Source: an uncultured Pseudoxanthomonas sp. (GTDB lineage: Bacteria > Pseudomonadota > Gammaproteobacteria > Xanthomonadales > Xanthomonadaceae). From it: DNA of 46,182 nucleotides. The notes below the pieces were generated by a model that searched no databases, was not told the origin of the DNA, and worked only from the letters and a program-made list of their open reading frames with translations. How positions within the stretch are numbered: position 1 is the stretch's first letter; every line of letters begins with the position of its first letter. Below, one piece after another: positions 1-8,398 of this stretch. Made by a program: the position numbers and the translations under genes. The DNA lies in assembly GCF_946886695.1 (NCBI RefSeq), contig NZ_CAMPJD010000038.1, forward strand, positions 1 to 46,182. Direction: 5' to 3'.

Positions 1-519
1 AAGCCGTTCAACGTCCTGTGCCAGTTCACCGACCGCAGTGATCCGCCGCGGCGGACGCTGGCCGGGTTCGGCCTGCCGCCGCGCGTCTATGCGGCGGGGC
101 GGCTGGACTACGACAGCGAAGGCCTGCTGTTGCTCACCGACGATGGTGCGCTGGCGAACCGGTTGACCGATCCGCGCCACAAACAGCCGAAGACCTACTG
201 GGTGCAGGTGGAAGGCACGCCCACGGACGAACAGCTCGATGCGCTGCGTCGTGGCGTGGTGTTGAACGATGGGCCGACCCGACCGGCACAGGTGGAAACG
301 CTCCATCCGGCGCCAGCGCTTTGGGAACGCGATCCGCCGGTGCGCTTCCGCAAGACGGTGCCGGATGCGTGGGTGTCGGTGACGATCACGGAGGGACGCA
401 ATCGCCAGGTACGGCGGATGACGGCGGCCGTGGGCCTGCCGACCTTGCGGCTGGTGCGCGTCGCCATCGGCGACACACACCTGGGAGATCTTGCGCCCGG
501 TGCCTGGCGCCCGCTCTGA
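1..519 (+). CDS. rluE: 23S rRNA pseudouridine synthase RluE, 5'-truncated by window edge
   Basis: The frame is open from base 1 and ends at TGA 517-519, giving the last 172 residues of a RsuA/RluE-family pseudouridine synthase. The start lies outside the window. The family motif AAGRLDYDSEGLLLLTDDG holds the catalytic Asp (in GRLDYDSEG), which attacks the target uridine. Later blocks KTYWVQVEG and the EGRNRQVRRM segment near the C-terminus are typical of the RsuA/RluB/E/F group. The short length without a long tail favours RluE, which modifies a single uridine of 23S rRNA, over RluB. The missing N-terminus means the exact subfamily is inferred. The gene converges on a small membrane-protein gene 18 bases away. 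Confidence 0.88.
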   Translation, partial: KPFNVLCQFTDRSDPPRRTLAGFGLPPRVYAAGRLDYDSEGLLLLTDDGALANRLTDPRHKQPKTYWVQVEGTPTDEQLDALRRGVVLNDGPTRPAQVETLHPAPALWERDPPVRFRKTVPDAWVSVTITEGRNRQVRRMTAAVGLPTLRLVRVAIGDTHLGDLAPGAWRPL

Positions 520-537
520 CGCAGGCGCAGCGCAACT

Positions 538-918
538 TCAGCTCTCGGTGGAGCGGGTGGTGCTGCGCGGCTTGCGCGGCGCGCCTGTCTTGCGTGCGGT
601 GGAAGTCTTCGCGGAACCGTTGACCTTGCGTGCCTCCACGCGGCGCGACTTGCCCTCGATCGGACCGTTCGCCTGATCGCGCTTGCGCTTCCGATAGGCC
701 ACCAGTGCGAGCAGGCCCACGCCGATGCCGGTGGCGACGGCGACCGCCGGGTTGCGCCGCACGAAGTTCACCGCCAGCCTGCCGCCGGTCTTCGCAACGC
801 CGAGCGCGGCACCCGTCTGCAGCAACCTGTCCGCGCTCGGCACGGCGTGCTTGAGGCTGGTGCCAGCCTGGCTGGCCAGTTCCAGCGCGCGGTCGGTGAT
901 GGTGGTGAGCTTGCTCAT
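538..918 (-). CDS. Small single-pass membrane protein, function unknown
   Basis: This encodes 126 residues starting MSKLTTITDRALELA. An amphipathic N-terminal part is followed by one likely membrane segment at about residues 57-77 (NPAVAVATGIGVGLLALVAY). The remaining tail is strongly basic and rich in Lys, Arg, Ser and Thr. The pattern of a helical region, a Gly-rich membrane helix and a basic tail resembles DUF883/ElaB-type membrane-anchored proteins, but no signature clinches this. An AGGGAAGG ribosome-binding sequence lies just upstream of the ATG on the minus strand. It stands alone, convergent with rluE. No function can be given. Confidence 0.7.
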   Translation of the reverse strand: MSKLTTITDRALELASQAGTSLKHAVPSADRLLQTGAALGVAKTGGRLAVNFVRRNPAVAVATGIGVGLLALVAYRKRKRDQANGPIEGKSRRVEARKVNGSAKTSTARKTGAPRKPRSTTRSTES

Positions 919-1015
919 GGGCCTTCCCTGAAAGAGGTGGGTAGGACGCCAGTGTCCGTGCGGCGATGTTTACGCGGTGTTAGTTCCGCCGTCCGGCGCT
1001 GGCCGCCGGCTGAAC

Positions 1016-1115
1016 GTAGCGTGCGCCATGCGCACGACCGCATGAAGCCCCGCCTCATGCCGATCGACACGGTCGCTTGAATCCGCATCGCGGGTCGCGC
1101 GTATGGCGCACGCTA
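1016..1115. repeat. Inverted pair of GTAG-headed palindromic repeats (REP-like)
   Basis: One copy reads GTAGCGTGCGCCATGCGCAC from 1016 and forms its own hairpin (GTGCGC/GCGCAC). A second, diverged copy lies in the opposite orientation and ends ATGGCGCACGCTAC at 1115. The two copies face each other, so the whole element can also fold as one large cruciform. GTAG-headed REP pairs are characteristic of Stenotrophomonas, Pseudomonas and Xanthomonas relatives. The right copy overlaps the end of hrpB: its terminal CTA gives the hrpB stop codon TAG. Confidence 0.75.
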
Positions 1116-3710
1116 CGTGCCGCGCGGCTTCGCCCGGTGGGTCGCCTGGGCGCTCCATGGATCATCAGGCCACGGATGCTTGGGATACCGCCCCTTCATC
1201 TCCTTCTTCACCTCGGCATAGGTCGAGTTCCAGAAGTTGCGCAGGTCGGACGTCACCTGCAGCGGCTTGCCGCCCGGCGACAGCAGGTGCAGCAGCACCG
1301 GTACGCGCCCATCGGCCACGCGCGGCGTATCGGCCAGGCCGAACAGTTCCTGCAACTTCACCGCCAGCACCGGGGATTGGCCGTGCGCGTACTCGATGCG
1401 GCGCTCCATGCCCGAGGGCACGGTGATGCGCGTGGGCGCCAGCTGGTCGATGCGCTGGCGCAGCGACCAGTCGAGGCCCGACTTCAACGCGTTCGCGAGG
1501 TCGTCTTCGCCCAGTGCGTCCAGCCGCGTCTTGCCGGCGAAGGCGGGCTTCAACCAGGTGTCTAGCGTCGCCATCAGCGCGTCGTCGGACATGTCGGGCA
1601 GGCCGAGGTCCGGCATCCACTCGCGCAGGCAGCGCACGCGCTCGCGCCATTGCTGCAGCGATTCGGGCCACGGCAAGGCGTCCAGGCCGAGGTCGCGCAC
1701 CGCGTCGGTCAATGCGGCGGCCGCAAGCGCCGGATCAACGCGGCCGGCGGGCCGCGCGTCGAACACGATCTGGTCGAAGCGCGATTCGCGTTGCGCCGTC
1801 AGTGCGCGACGCGACGCATCCCAGCGCACGGTGTCCTCGGTGACGAAGCGGTCGGCGAAATCGCGCCGCAGGCACCGTTCGTCCACGGGTGCCGCGCGCT
1901 GCACGAGCGCGTCACGCGCTTCGTGGCGCAGCTCGCTGACCACGATCCATGGCTCGCCAACGAGGGCGCTGTCGTCGAACAGCCGCGCGCTGCGTCCATT
2001 CGCCAGAAGGTAGCGGCGCGCGTCCTGGGGATGCCGGAAGCCGATGCGGTCCGGGAAAGCATGCATCAGCACGTCGCCCAAGCGGTGCGCTTCCACCGAC
2101 GACGGCGGCACGGTGGCCTCACGGACGCGGCGCCGCCACTGCTTTGCGGCGGCCTCGATCGCGGCGAGGCCGGAACGGTTCGCGTCCTGCGGTGCGCGGC
2201 CGCTGCGGAACGCCGCCAGCGCACGCCAACGCGCGGCCAGCGCGTCGCCGCCCATGCGCAGTGGGTCGCGCGCTTCGACCAGCGCAGCGAGATCGCAGGC
2301 GAGCGCGCGATCCTCGCCCTCGCCCGCTGACAGGAGCATCGCCGCGAGCCGGGGATGCGTGCCGAGCGCGAGCATGCGCTTGCCGAGCGGCGTGATCGCG
2401 TTCGTCGCCGTCAGTGCGCCGAGGCGGCGCAACAGATCGCGCGCGGCGCTCATCGCACCGGGCGGCGGCGCATCGACGAAGCGCAGGTCGTCGCTGCCCC
2501 ATGCAGCCAGTTCCAATGCCAGCGCGCCCAGTTCGACCAGCGCGATCTCCGGCCGCCGCTGCGGATCCAGCCGCTGGGACTGCGGCCACAAGCGATACGC
2601 CCACCCTTCGGCCACGCGACCCGCGCGACCGGCGCGCTGGTCGGCGGAGGCCTGCGAGATGGTCGTCACTTCCAGACGCGAGAACCCGCTATTGGGATCG
2701 TACGAAGGCTCGCGCGCCAGTCCGCTGTCGACCACCACGCGCACGCCGGGCAGCGTCACCGACGATTCGGCGACGTTGGTCGCCAACACCACGCGCCGAC
2801 GGCCCTGCGGGTCCGGCTGCAGCGCTTCGGATTGTTTCTCCACCGGCAATTCGCCGTGCAAGGCGAGGATGACGATGTCTTCTTTCCCTTCTCCCCTCGG
2901 GAGAAGGTGCCCGGAGGGCGGATGAGGGGCGAGCGCAGCCGGGTTGCCGACACCATTGCGTCCTTCGTTGCCCCTCTCCCCAACCCCTCTCACGGCGGGA
3001 GAGGGGCTCAAACTCGCCTCCACGCGCGCGATCTCGCGCTGGCCGGGCAGGAACACCAGCACATCGCCGGGATGCGACTGCACGGCCTGTTCGATGGCGC
3101 GGCGCGCCTGCACATCGGTGGCCTCGTCGCGGCGCGCGGGGAAGTGCGCGACCTGGACCGGGAAGCCCCGGCCTTCGCTGCTCAGTCGCGGCGCGTCGAG
3201 GAACCGCGCCAGCTTCTCGCCGTCGAGCGTGGCGGACATGACGACGATACGCAGGTCGTCGCGCAGCTGTGCCTGCACATCCAACGCGAGGGCCAGGCCG
3301 AGGTCACCGGCCAGGTGTCGCTCGTGGAATTCGTCGAACAGGATGGCGCCGACCTCTTCCAGCATCGGATCGTCCTGGATCATCCGGGTCAGGATGCCTT
3401 CGGTGACCACCTCGATCCGCGTGTCCGGCCCGACCTTGTTCTCGAAGCGGATGCGGTAGCCGATCGTGTCGCCGACGGCTTCGCCCCGCTGCTTCGCCAT
3501 GAACCCGGCCGCCGCGCGCGCCGCGACGCGGCGCGGTTCCAGCATCACGATCTTGCGGCCCTGCAGCCACGGCTCATCCAGCAGCGCCAGCGGCACCTGC
3601 GTGGTCTTGCCTGCACCGGGCGGGGCCTCCAGTACCAGGCGCGGATGGTCGGACAGGCTGCGGACGATGTCCGGCAGCAGCGGCGTGATGGGGAAGGTGG
3701 GCGACGGCAT
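1113..3710 (-). CDS. hrpB: ATP-dependent RNA helicase HrpB
   Basis: This is a DEAH-box helicase of 865 residues. The start MPSPTFPITPLLPDIV at 3710 was chosen because the family homology begins there; codons further upstream run into a palindromic repeat. Visible motifs are the Walker A GAGKTT (about residues 32-37), the Walker B-like DEFH near residue 130, MSATL, the second RecA-like domain with QRAGRAGR, and a long HrpB-type C-terminal region ending PDDPW. The biological role of HrpB is poorly defined; RNA remodelling is assumed from the family. Two oddities: about 42 extra residues (about 234-275) come from a dispersed repeat inside the gene, and the stop codon lies within another repeat. 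The protein is longer than the roughly 800 residues usual for HrpB, partly because of the insert. Confidence 0.92.
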   Translation of the reverse strand: MPSPTFPITPLLPDIVRSLSDHPRLVLEAPPGAGKTTQVPLALLDEPWLQGRKIVMLEPRRVAARAAAGFMAKQRGEAVGDTIGYRIRFENKVGPDTRIEVVTEGILTRMIQDDPMLEEVGAILFDEFHERHLAGDLGLALALDVQAQLRDDLRIVVMSATLDGEKLARFLDAPRLSSEGRGFPVQVAHFPARRDEATDVQARRAIEQAVQSHPGDVLVFLPGQREIARVEASLSPSPAVRGVGERGNEGRNGVGNPAALAPHPPSGHLLPRGEGKEDIVILALHGELPVEKQSEALQPDPQGRRRVVLATNVAESSVTLPGVRVVVDSGLAREPSYDPNSGFSRLEVTTISQASADQRAGRAGRVAEGWAYRLWPQSQRLDPQRRPEIALVELGALALELAAWGSDDLRFVDAPPPGAMSAARDLLRRLGALTATNAITPLGKRMLALGTHPRLAAMLLSAGEGEDRALACDLAALVEARDPLRMGGDALAARWRALAAFRSGRAPQDANRSGLAAIEAAAKQWRRRVREATVPPSSVEAHRLGDVLMHAFPDRIGFRHPQDARRYLLANGRSARLFDDSALVGEPWIVVSELRHEARDALVQRAAPVDERCLRRDFADRFVTEDTVRWDASRRALTAQRESRFDQIVFDARPAGRVDPALAAAALTDAVRDLGLDALPWPESLQQWRERVRCLREWMPDLGLPDMSDDALMATLDTWLKPAFAGKTRLDALGEDDLANALKSGLDWSLRQRIDQLAPTRITVPSGMERRIEYAHGQSPVLAVKLQELFGLADTPRVADGRVPVLLHLLSPGGKPLQVTSDLRNFWNSTYAEVKKEMKGRYPKHPWPDDPWSAQATHRAKPRGT
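2885..3009. repeat. Dispersed palindromic repeat embedded in frame in hrpB
   Basis: Two hairpins form this element. The left one is CCTTCTCCCCTCGGGAGAAGG with GCCCGGAGGGC beside it. The right one is CCCCTCTCCCC followed by CCTCTCACGGCGGGAGAGG. Sequences of this kind are frequent between genes in Xanthomonas-group genomes; that is recalled, not searched. Here the element lies inside hrpB and is read through without a stop. On the coding strand it yields the peptide pieces SPSPAVRGVGERG and PHPPSGHLLPRGEG, unlike the surrounding helicase. Confidence 0.75.
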
Positions 3711-3740
3711 GCGCTGCACAGGATAAGGCCTCCGGCCTCT

Positions 3741-3850
3741 GTAGGAGCGACGTGAGTCGCGACCGCACGGCTTGCGCAACGGTAGTTTCGGGAAACTTCC
3801 GATGGAGAGGGGATTTCGGTTCTCGCGGTCGCGACTCACGTCGCTCCTAC
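3741..3850. repeat. Inverted pair of GTAG REP elements between hrpB and tatD
   Basis: GTAGGAGCGACGTGAGTCGC begins at 3741, and its reverse complement ends at 3850. Each copy carries the hairpin GCGAC-GTGA-GTCGC after the GTAG head. The two copies are separated by about 55 bases of unrelated sequence. A nearly identical pair occurs at 43935-44078, so this is a repeat family in the genome. The pair sits between the divergent hrpB and tatD genes, so their promoters must lie within it or be very close to it. Confidence 0.85.
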
Positions 3851-3873
3851 AACAGCGGAAGCCAAGGCTTAAA

Positions 3874-4680
3874 ATGGTCGCCATGGATCTCATCGACATC
3901 GGCGCCAACCTCACCCACGAAAGCTTCGACCACGACCGCAACGCCGTACTTCAGCGCGCGCGGGAGGCGGGCGTGGTGCAGCAGGTGGTCACTGGCGCCA
4001 GCCGCGAACATTCGCCGACGGCGCTGCGTCTGGCGCAGTCGCATCCCGGCGAGCTGTTTGCCACGGCGGGCGTGCACCCGCACCACGCCACCGAGTACAC
4101 CGACGAATGCGACGCCGAGATGCGCGCGCTGCATGCGCATGCCGAGGTCGTCGCCGTGGGTGAATGCGGGTTGGACTACTTCCGCGATTTCTCGCCGCGA
4201 CCGGCGCAACGCAAGGCATTCGAGCGCCAGCTGCAGATCGCCGTGGACACCCGCAAGCCGCTGTTCCTGCACCAGCGCGACGCGCACGACGACTTCGTGG
4301 CAATGATGAAGAACTTCGACGGCAAGCTCGGGCCGGCCGTGGTGCACTGCTTCACCGGCACGAAGAAGGAACTGTTCGACTGCCTGGACCAGGACTGGCA
4401 CATCGGCATCACCGGCTGGCTGTGCGACGAGCGCCGCGGCCTGCACCTGCGCGAGCTGGTGAAGAACATCCCGGCGAACCGGCTGATGATCGAGACCGAC
4501 GCGCCCTACCTGTTGCCGCGTACGGTAAAGCCGCAACCCTCGCACCGCCGCAACGAGCCGATGTACCTGGCGCACATCGTCGCCGAGCTGGCGCGCGACC
4601 GCGGCGAGGACATCGAGGTCACGGCCGCCGCCACGACGGCGACCGCGCGCGCGTTCTTCCGGTTGCCCGGCGCCGGCTGA
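3874..4680 (+). CDS. tatD: TatD family metal-dependent deoxyribonuclease
   Basis: This encodes 268 residues of a TIM-barrel amidohydrolase-fold nuclease. Very close matches to true TatD are visible: DIGANLTHESF at the N-terminus, AGVHPHHA, GECGLDYFRDFS, LHQRDAHDDF, VHCFTGTKKE, GITGWLCDERRG and ETDAPYLLPR. The His, Glu and Asp residues in these blocks form the two-metal site of the family. Known family activity is 3'-5' exonuclease on DNA and RNA, with roles in DNA repair or turnover; this copy is assigned by similarity. ATG 3874 was chosen because AAGG lies six bases upstream; ATG 3883 is a weaker alternative. It converges on panE with a 20-base gap. Confidence 0.93.
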   Translation: MVAMDLIDIGANLTHESFDHDRNAVLQRAREAGVVQQVVTGASREHSPTALRLAQSHPGELFATAGVHPHHATEYTDECDAEMRALHAHAEVVAVGECGLDYFRDFSPRPAQRKAFERQLQIAVDTRKPLFLHQRDAHDDFVAMMKNFDGKLGPAVVHCFTGTKKELFDCLDQDWHIGITGWLCDERRGLHLRELVKNIPANRLMIETDAPYLLPRTVKPQPSHRRNEPMYLAHIVAELARDRGEDIEVTAAATTATARAFFRLPGAG

Positions 4681-4700
4681 GGGGTTTCCCCGTCCCTGTT

Positions 4701-5630
4701 TCAGGCCGCGCGCTGCGCCTCGTAGGCCTGCAGGTGCACCCATGCAGCCCGCAGATGGGGCGTGGCGATGGCGTGCGCCGTCGCGCGGTGGACCATGTCG
4801 CCGACGATGTGCGCGGCTTCGACGCGTTGGCCTGCTTCCAGGTCGCGCAGCATCGAGGCCTTCATCGGTGAACCGGCCGTGGTCAGCGTGTCGCGCGCGG
4901 AGGCCTGTGCTGCCGTGGATACCGGCTGGCCCGAGGCCGCGGCGACCGCCAGGCATTCGCCATGCAGCGCCGCCATGAAGTCCGCACCGCCCTCGCCCGC
5001 GACGATCGTGCCGATCGAAGCGCGCATCAGGCAGGTGCCGGCGGCGAGCGCGGTGAGGAAGCTGTACTTCGCCCACTGCGCCTGCGCGATGTCCGGCGCG
5101 TGCAGGTGATCGATGCCGGCCTGCGCGCACGCGGCGGCGAGCGCCTGCAGGCGCGCATCGGGCGGCTGGCCTTCGCGTTCGCCGAACGTCATCGACGCCG
5201 GCTTGCCCAGGTGCAGGATCTCGCCACCGGCTCCCAGCGTGGCGCTGATGAAGCAGAGGCCACCGAGGACGTTCGAGAAGCCGAAGCGCGCATCCAGGGC
5301 TTCGTAATGGCGCAGGCCGTTGAGCAGCGGCAGCACGCGGGCGCCCGCTTCGACTGCCGGCGCAATGACGTCCATCGCACTGTCCAGGTCGTAGGCTTTG
5401 CTGCTGAGCAGGATCAGATCGAACGGTGCGGCGCTGGCCAGTTCGTCCGCCGTCAGCACCTGCACGGGGATATCGGCATCGCCCAACGGGCTGCGGATGC
5501 GAAGGCCCTGTTCACGCAGCAGCGCCGCGCGTGCGGGACGGACGAGGAAGGTTGCGTCGATACCGGCCTGCGCCAACCGGCCGCCGAAGTAGCCACCGGT
5601 GCCGCCGGCTCCGAGAACGAGTACGCGCAT
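4701..5630 (-). CDS. panE: 2-dehydropantoate 2-reductase (ketopantoate reductase)
   Basis: This 309-residue enzyme would reduce ketopantoate to pantoate with NADPH in pantothenate and coenzyme A synthesis. The N-terminus MRVLVLGAGGTGGYFGGRLA is the ApbA/PanE dinucleotide-binding glycine motif. SSKAYDLDSAM holds the conserved Lys of the family, and the C-terminal helical domain (KYSFLTALA, then SMLRDLEAGQRVEAAHIVGD) matches ApbA_C. The start ATG at 5630 shares one base with the TGA of the upstream ABC permease gene (TGATG), so the three genes probably form one transcript with coupled translation. PanE paralogues exist that act on other 2-oxo acids, so the substrate is inferred. Confidence 0.87.
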   Translation of the reverse strand: MRVLVLGAGGTGGYFGGRLAQAGIDATFLVRPARAALLREQGLRIRSPLGDADIPVQVLTADELASAAPFDLILLSSKAYDLDSAMDVIAPAVEAGARVLPLLNGLRHYEALDARFGFSNVLGGLCFISATLGAGGEILHLGKPASMTFGEREGQPPDARLQALAAACAQAGIDHLHAPDIAQAQWAKYSFLTALAAGTCLMRASIGTIVAGEGGADFMAALHGECLAVAAASGQPVSTAAQASARDTLTTAGSPMKASMLRDLEAGQRVEAAHIVGDMVHRATAHAIATPHLRAAWVHLQAYEAQRAA

Positions 5631-6439
5631 CAGCTGCGCAGCCCCACGCCCTTCTTCAACAGCCACAGGCCCAGCGATGCCAGCGCGACGACGAACCCGA
5701 TCATCAGCGCATACGCCACCCACAGCGGCACGTCGCTGGTGCCGAGCAGGCCGTAGCGGAACGCGTTGACCATGTAGAAGATCGGGTTGGCATGCGTGAG
5801 CGCTTCGGCCCACGGTGGCAGCAGGGTCACCGAATAGAACACGCCCCCCAGGTAGGTGAGCGGGGTGAGGATGAAGGTCGGCACGATGGCGATGTCGTCG
5901 AACTTCTTCGCGTACGCCGCGTTGACGAAGCCGGCCAGCGAGAAGATCGTCGCGCCCAGCAGCACCGTGGTGATGGTGACGAAAGGATGCGGCACGCGGA
6001 CCTTGGTAAAGAACATCGCGATGACCAGCACGATGGCGCCCACCATCAGGCCGCGCAGCACCGCGCCGGCCACGTACCCCAGCAGGATCACCCAGTTCGG
6101 CATCGGGCTGACCAACAGCTCTTCCACGTGGCGGCCGAACTTGGCGCCGAAGAAGCTGGAGCTGATGTTGCCGTAGCTGTTCTGGATGATGCTCATCATC
6201 ACCAGGCCCGGCACGATGAACTCCATGTAGGTGTAGCCGCCCATGTCACCGATCTTCGAGCCGATCAGGCCGCCGAAGATCAGAAAGTACAGCGTCATGG
6301 TGATCGCCGGCGGCACCAGGGTCTGGCCCCATATGCGCAGGATGCGGTTCACTTCACGGCGCACGATGGTGCCCAGCGCGACGAGGTTCTTCTGCAGCGG
6401 CGTCGTCATGGCCGTCTCTTGCGGATCGACGGCGCTCAT
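5630..6439 (-). CDS. yadH: ABC-2 type exporter permease (YadH-like)
   Basis: This 269-residue inner-membrane protein has about six hydrophobic segments, including TLVPPAITMTLYFLIFGGLI, VMMSIIQNSYGN and MIGFVVALASLGLWLL, and belongs to the ABC-2 permease family. The stretch FFGAKFGRHVEELLVSPMPNW is the usual conserved block of YadH-type permeases. ATG 6439 overlaps the TGA of the ATPase gene by four bases (ATGA); ATG 6409 is an alternative internal start. With the ATPase it should form a YadGH-like exporter. The substrate is unknown. Confidence 0.87.
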   Translation of the reverse strand: MSAVDPQETAMTTPLQKNLVALGTIVRREVNRILRIWGQTLVPPAITMTLYFLIFGGLIGSKIGDMGGYTYMEFIVPGLVMMSIIQNSYGNISSSFFGAKFGRHVEELLVSPMPNWVILLGYVAGAVLRGLMVGAIVLVIAMFFTKVRVPHPFVTITTVLLGATIFSLAGFVNAAYAKKFDDIAIVPTFILTPLTYLGGVFYSVTLLPPWAEALTHANPIFYMVNAFRYGLLGTSDVPLWVAYALMIGFVVALASLGLWLLKKGVGLRS

Positions 6440-7407
6440 GCGGCCTGCTCCCGCTTGGCGGCGGCTTCGTCGCCGGTCAGGCGCACGAACAGCTCTTCCA
6501 GCCGGTTGCTCTTGGTGCGCATGGAACGCACGCGGATGCCTGCATCGCCCAAGGCCGTGAAGACGCGGTTGAGGTCCATCGCGCGCGGCATGTCCAAGTC
6601 CAGGGTGTGGCTGTCGGTGGCGGACAGCGTGGTGCCTTCGATCACCGGCAGCTGCACCGGCAGCTCGCCGTCGATGTCGAACAGGAAGCCCTCGACATCC
6701 AGCTTGGCCAGCAGGGCGCGCATCGGGCCCTGCTCGACGATGACGCCACGGTCGATGATGGCCAGGTTGCGGCAGAGGCTCTCGGCCTCTTCCAGGTAAT
6801 GCGTGGTCAGGATGATCGTGGTGCCGGCTTCGTTGATGTCCTTCAGCGTCTTCCACATGCCGCGGCGGATCTCTATGTCCACGCCGGCGGTGGGCTCGTC
6901 CAGGATCAGCAGGCGGGGCCGCGTCATCATGGCGCGGGCGATCATCAGCCGGCGCTTCATGCCGCCCGACAGGGTGCGGCTCATGACGTGGGCCTTTTCC
7001 CACAACTGCGCGCGCCTGAGTTCCTCTTCGGCCCGCACCAGCGCTTCGGCACGCGGAATGCCGTAGAACCCTGCGTAGTTCACGCAGATGTCCAGCGGCT
7101 TCTCGAACATGTTGAAGTTGATTTCCTGCGGCACCAGGCCCAGCAGGCGCATCGCGCCGTCGCGGTCCTTATCCAGATCCACGCCGAACACGCTCACCTG
7201 CCCGCTGCTCTTGTTGACCAGCGAACTGACGATGCCGATGAGGGTGGATTTGCCCGCGCCATTGGGACCGAGCAGCGCGAAGAAATCGCCGGGTTCGACC
7301 TGCAGCGAGACGCCCTTGAGGGCTTGCACGCCGGTGTCGTAGACCTTGCGCAGGTCGGTGATGGCCAGCGCGGGAGCCGCCGCGGAAGCCGTTGTTGCAG
7401 ACGCCAT
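6436..7407 (-). CDS. yadG: ABC transporter ATP-binding protein (YadG-like)
   Basis: This 323-residue ATPase subunit contains Walker A GPNGAGKST, the Q-loop at VPQEINFNMF, signature LSGGMKRR, Walker B LLILDEPTAGVD and the H-loop TTHYLEEAE. The C-terminal extension after about residue 230 is the regulatory-like tail seen in YadG/DrrA-type ATPases. It is the first gene of a leftward operon with the permease and panE. A TATAAT hexamer lies at 7455-7460 on the minus strand upstream. What the pump exports cannot be told from sequence. Confidence 0.9.
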   Translation of the reverse strand: MASATTASAAAPALAITDLRKVYDTGVQALKGVSLQVEPGDFFALLGPNGAGKSTLIGIVSSLVNKSSGQVSVFGVDLDKDRDGAMRLLGLVPQEINFNMFEKPLDICVNYAGFYGIPRAEALVRAEEELRRAQLWEKAHVMSRTLSGGMKRRLMIARAMMTRPRLLILDEPTAGVDIEIRRGMWKTLKDINEAGTTIILTTHYLEEAESLCRNLAIIDRGVIVEQGPMRALLAKLDVEGFLFDIDGELPVQLPVIEGTTLSATDSHTLDLDMPRAMDLNRVFTALGDAGIRVRSMRTKSNRLEELFVRLTGDEAAAKREQAA

Positions 7408-7454
7408 GGGGTACCTTGTGGCGCCATGAAGGCGCCCGGGGGAAGCGAGCGCTT

Positions 7455-7460
7455 ATTATA
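7455..7460 (-). promoter_or_regulatory. Candidate -10 element for the yadG operon
   Basis: TATAAT is present on the minus strand about 48 bases before the yadG start. No good -35 hexamer is visible at standard spacing, so the promoter call is tentative. The site lies in the short divergent region shared with the ferredoxin-NADP reductase gene. Confidence 0.4.
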
Positions 7461-7506
7461 GGCGTCCCGCCGGGGCCGCCCCGGGCCACACAGTGTTCCA
7501 GCCGCC

Positions 7507-8259
7507 TTGGCGATCGCGCATTTCCCCTTGAAGCTCGTCGGGCGCCGCATGCTGGCGCCCAGCGTGGGCCATTACAGCTTCGTCCGCGATGATGGGCAGC
7601 CGCTGGATTTCATCCCCGGCCAGTTCATCCAGGTGCATTTCAGCTACGCCGACGGCACCGCGACCAAGCGCAGCTATTCGCTGGCGACCATCCACGATCA
7701 CGCAATGGGCCCGGGCGAAGCGGTGGAGATCGCGGTCAGTTATGTACCCGGGGGTGCCGCAACCGCCTTGTTCGAAGGCCTGCCGGAAGGCGGTCACGTG
7801 GACGCGAGCGGGCCTTTCGGCCGCTTCTGCCTGATGCCGGGCGACCGCAATGCACGCTACCTGCTCATTGCCACCGGCACCGGCGTGACGCCCTATCGCT
7901 CGATGTTGCCCCAGCTGGAAGCACTCATGGCCGACCGCGGCGTGGAGGTCGTGCTGCTGCAGGGCGCCCGCACGCCAGCCGAGTTGCTGTACGGCGACGA
8001 GTTCCGCGCCTTCGCCGACACGCATCCCGGCTTCCGCTTCGTGCCCTGCCTGTCGCGTGAGCTGCCCAGCGACCCGCACCCCGACGTGCGCCAGGGCTAT
8101 GTACAACAGCATCTGGCCGAGTTCGCGCCGGATGCGGCGCGTGACATCGCCTACCTGTGCGGCAATCCCGACATGGTCGATGCCTGCTTCGAGGCGCTGA
8201 AGGGGCACGGCTTGCCGATTCCCCAGATTCGCCGGGAAAAATATGTCTCGAGCAAGTAG
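7507..8259 (+). CDS. fpr: Ferredoxin--NADP+ reductase family flavoprotein
   Basis: This encodes 250 residues with the FNR fold. The FAD-binding part carries RSYSLAT (about residues 58-64), the glycine-rich phosphate loop follows (VPGGAATALFEGL), and the NADP-binding domain shows ATGTGVTPYRSML and the family block YLCGNPDMVDACFEAL. The C-terminus REKYVSSK resembles bacterial Fpr, in which a terminal aromatic or short tail stacks near the flavin. The likely role is electron transfer between NADPH and ferredoxin or flavodoxin. No ATG is available near the N-terminal homology; TTG 7507 is the best start seen, with no clear ribosome-binding site, so the exact start is uncertain. Confidence 0.85.
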   Translation: MAIAHFPLKLVGRRMLAPSVGHYSFVRDDGQPLDFIPGQFIQVHFSYADGTATKRSYSLATIHDHAMGPGEAVEIAVSYVPGGAATALFEGLPEGGHVDASGPFGRFCLMPGDRNARYLLIATGTGVTPYRSMLPQLEALMADRGVEVVLLQGARTPAELLYGDEFRAFADTHPGFRFVPCLSRELPSDPHPDVRQGYVQQHLAEFAPDAARDIAYLCGNPDMVDACFEALKGHGLPIPQIRREKYVSSK

Positions 8260-8276
8260 GGCCGCCTGCGCGGCCC
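8259..8276 (+). terminator. GC hairpin after fpr, no U-tract
   Basis: GGGCCGC-CTGC-GCGGCCC forms a 7-bp stem directly at the fpr stop codon. No run of T follows, so it could protect mRNA ends or be a weak terminator rather than a standard intrinsic one. Confidence 0.3.
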
Positions 8277-8398
8277 GATAGGACCTGTCCGACCGCTCGG
8301 CACGCACGATGCGTGCGCGACGTGTGCAATCCGTTGGTCACATCCGTCCCGCCGCATCGTCATGGCATGCTGGGACCCGCCTCCAACGGAACTGATAC

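Noticed and set aside
6119..6131. TTCCACGTGG inside the yadH-like gene as a possible fourth parS site
   Set aside because: Only the central ten bases match; the outer bases of the 16-mer do not.
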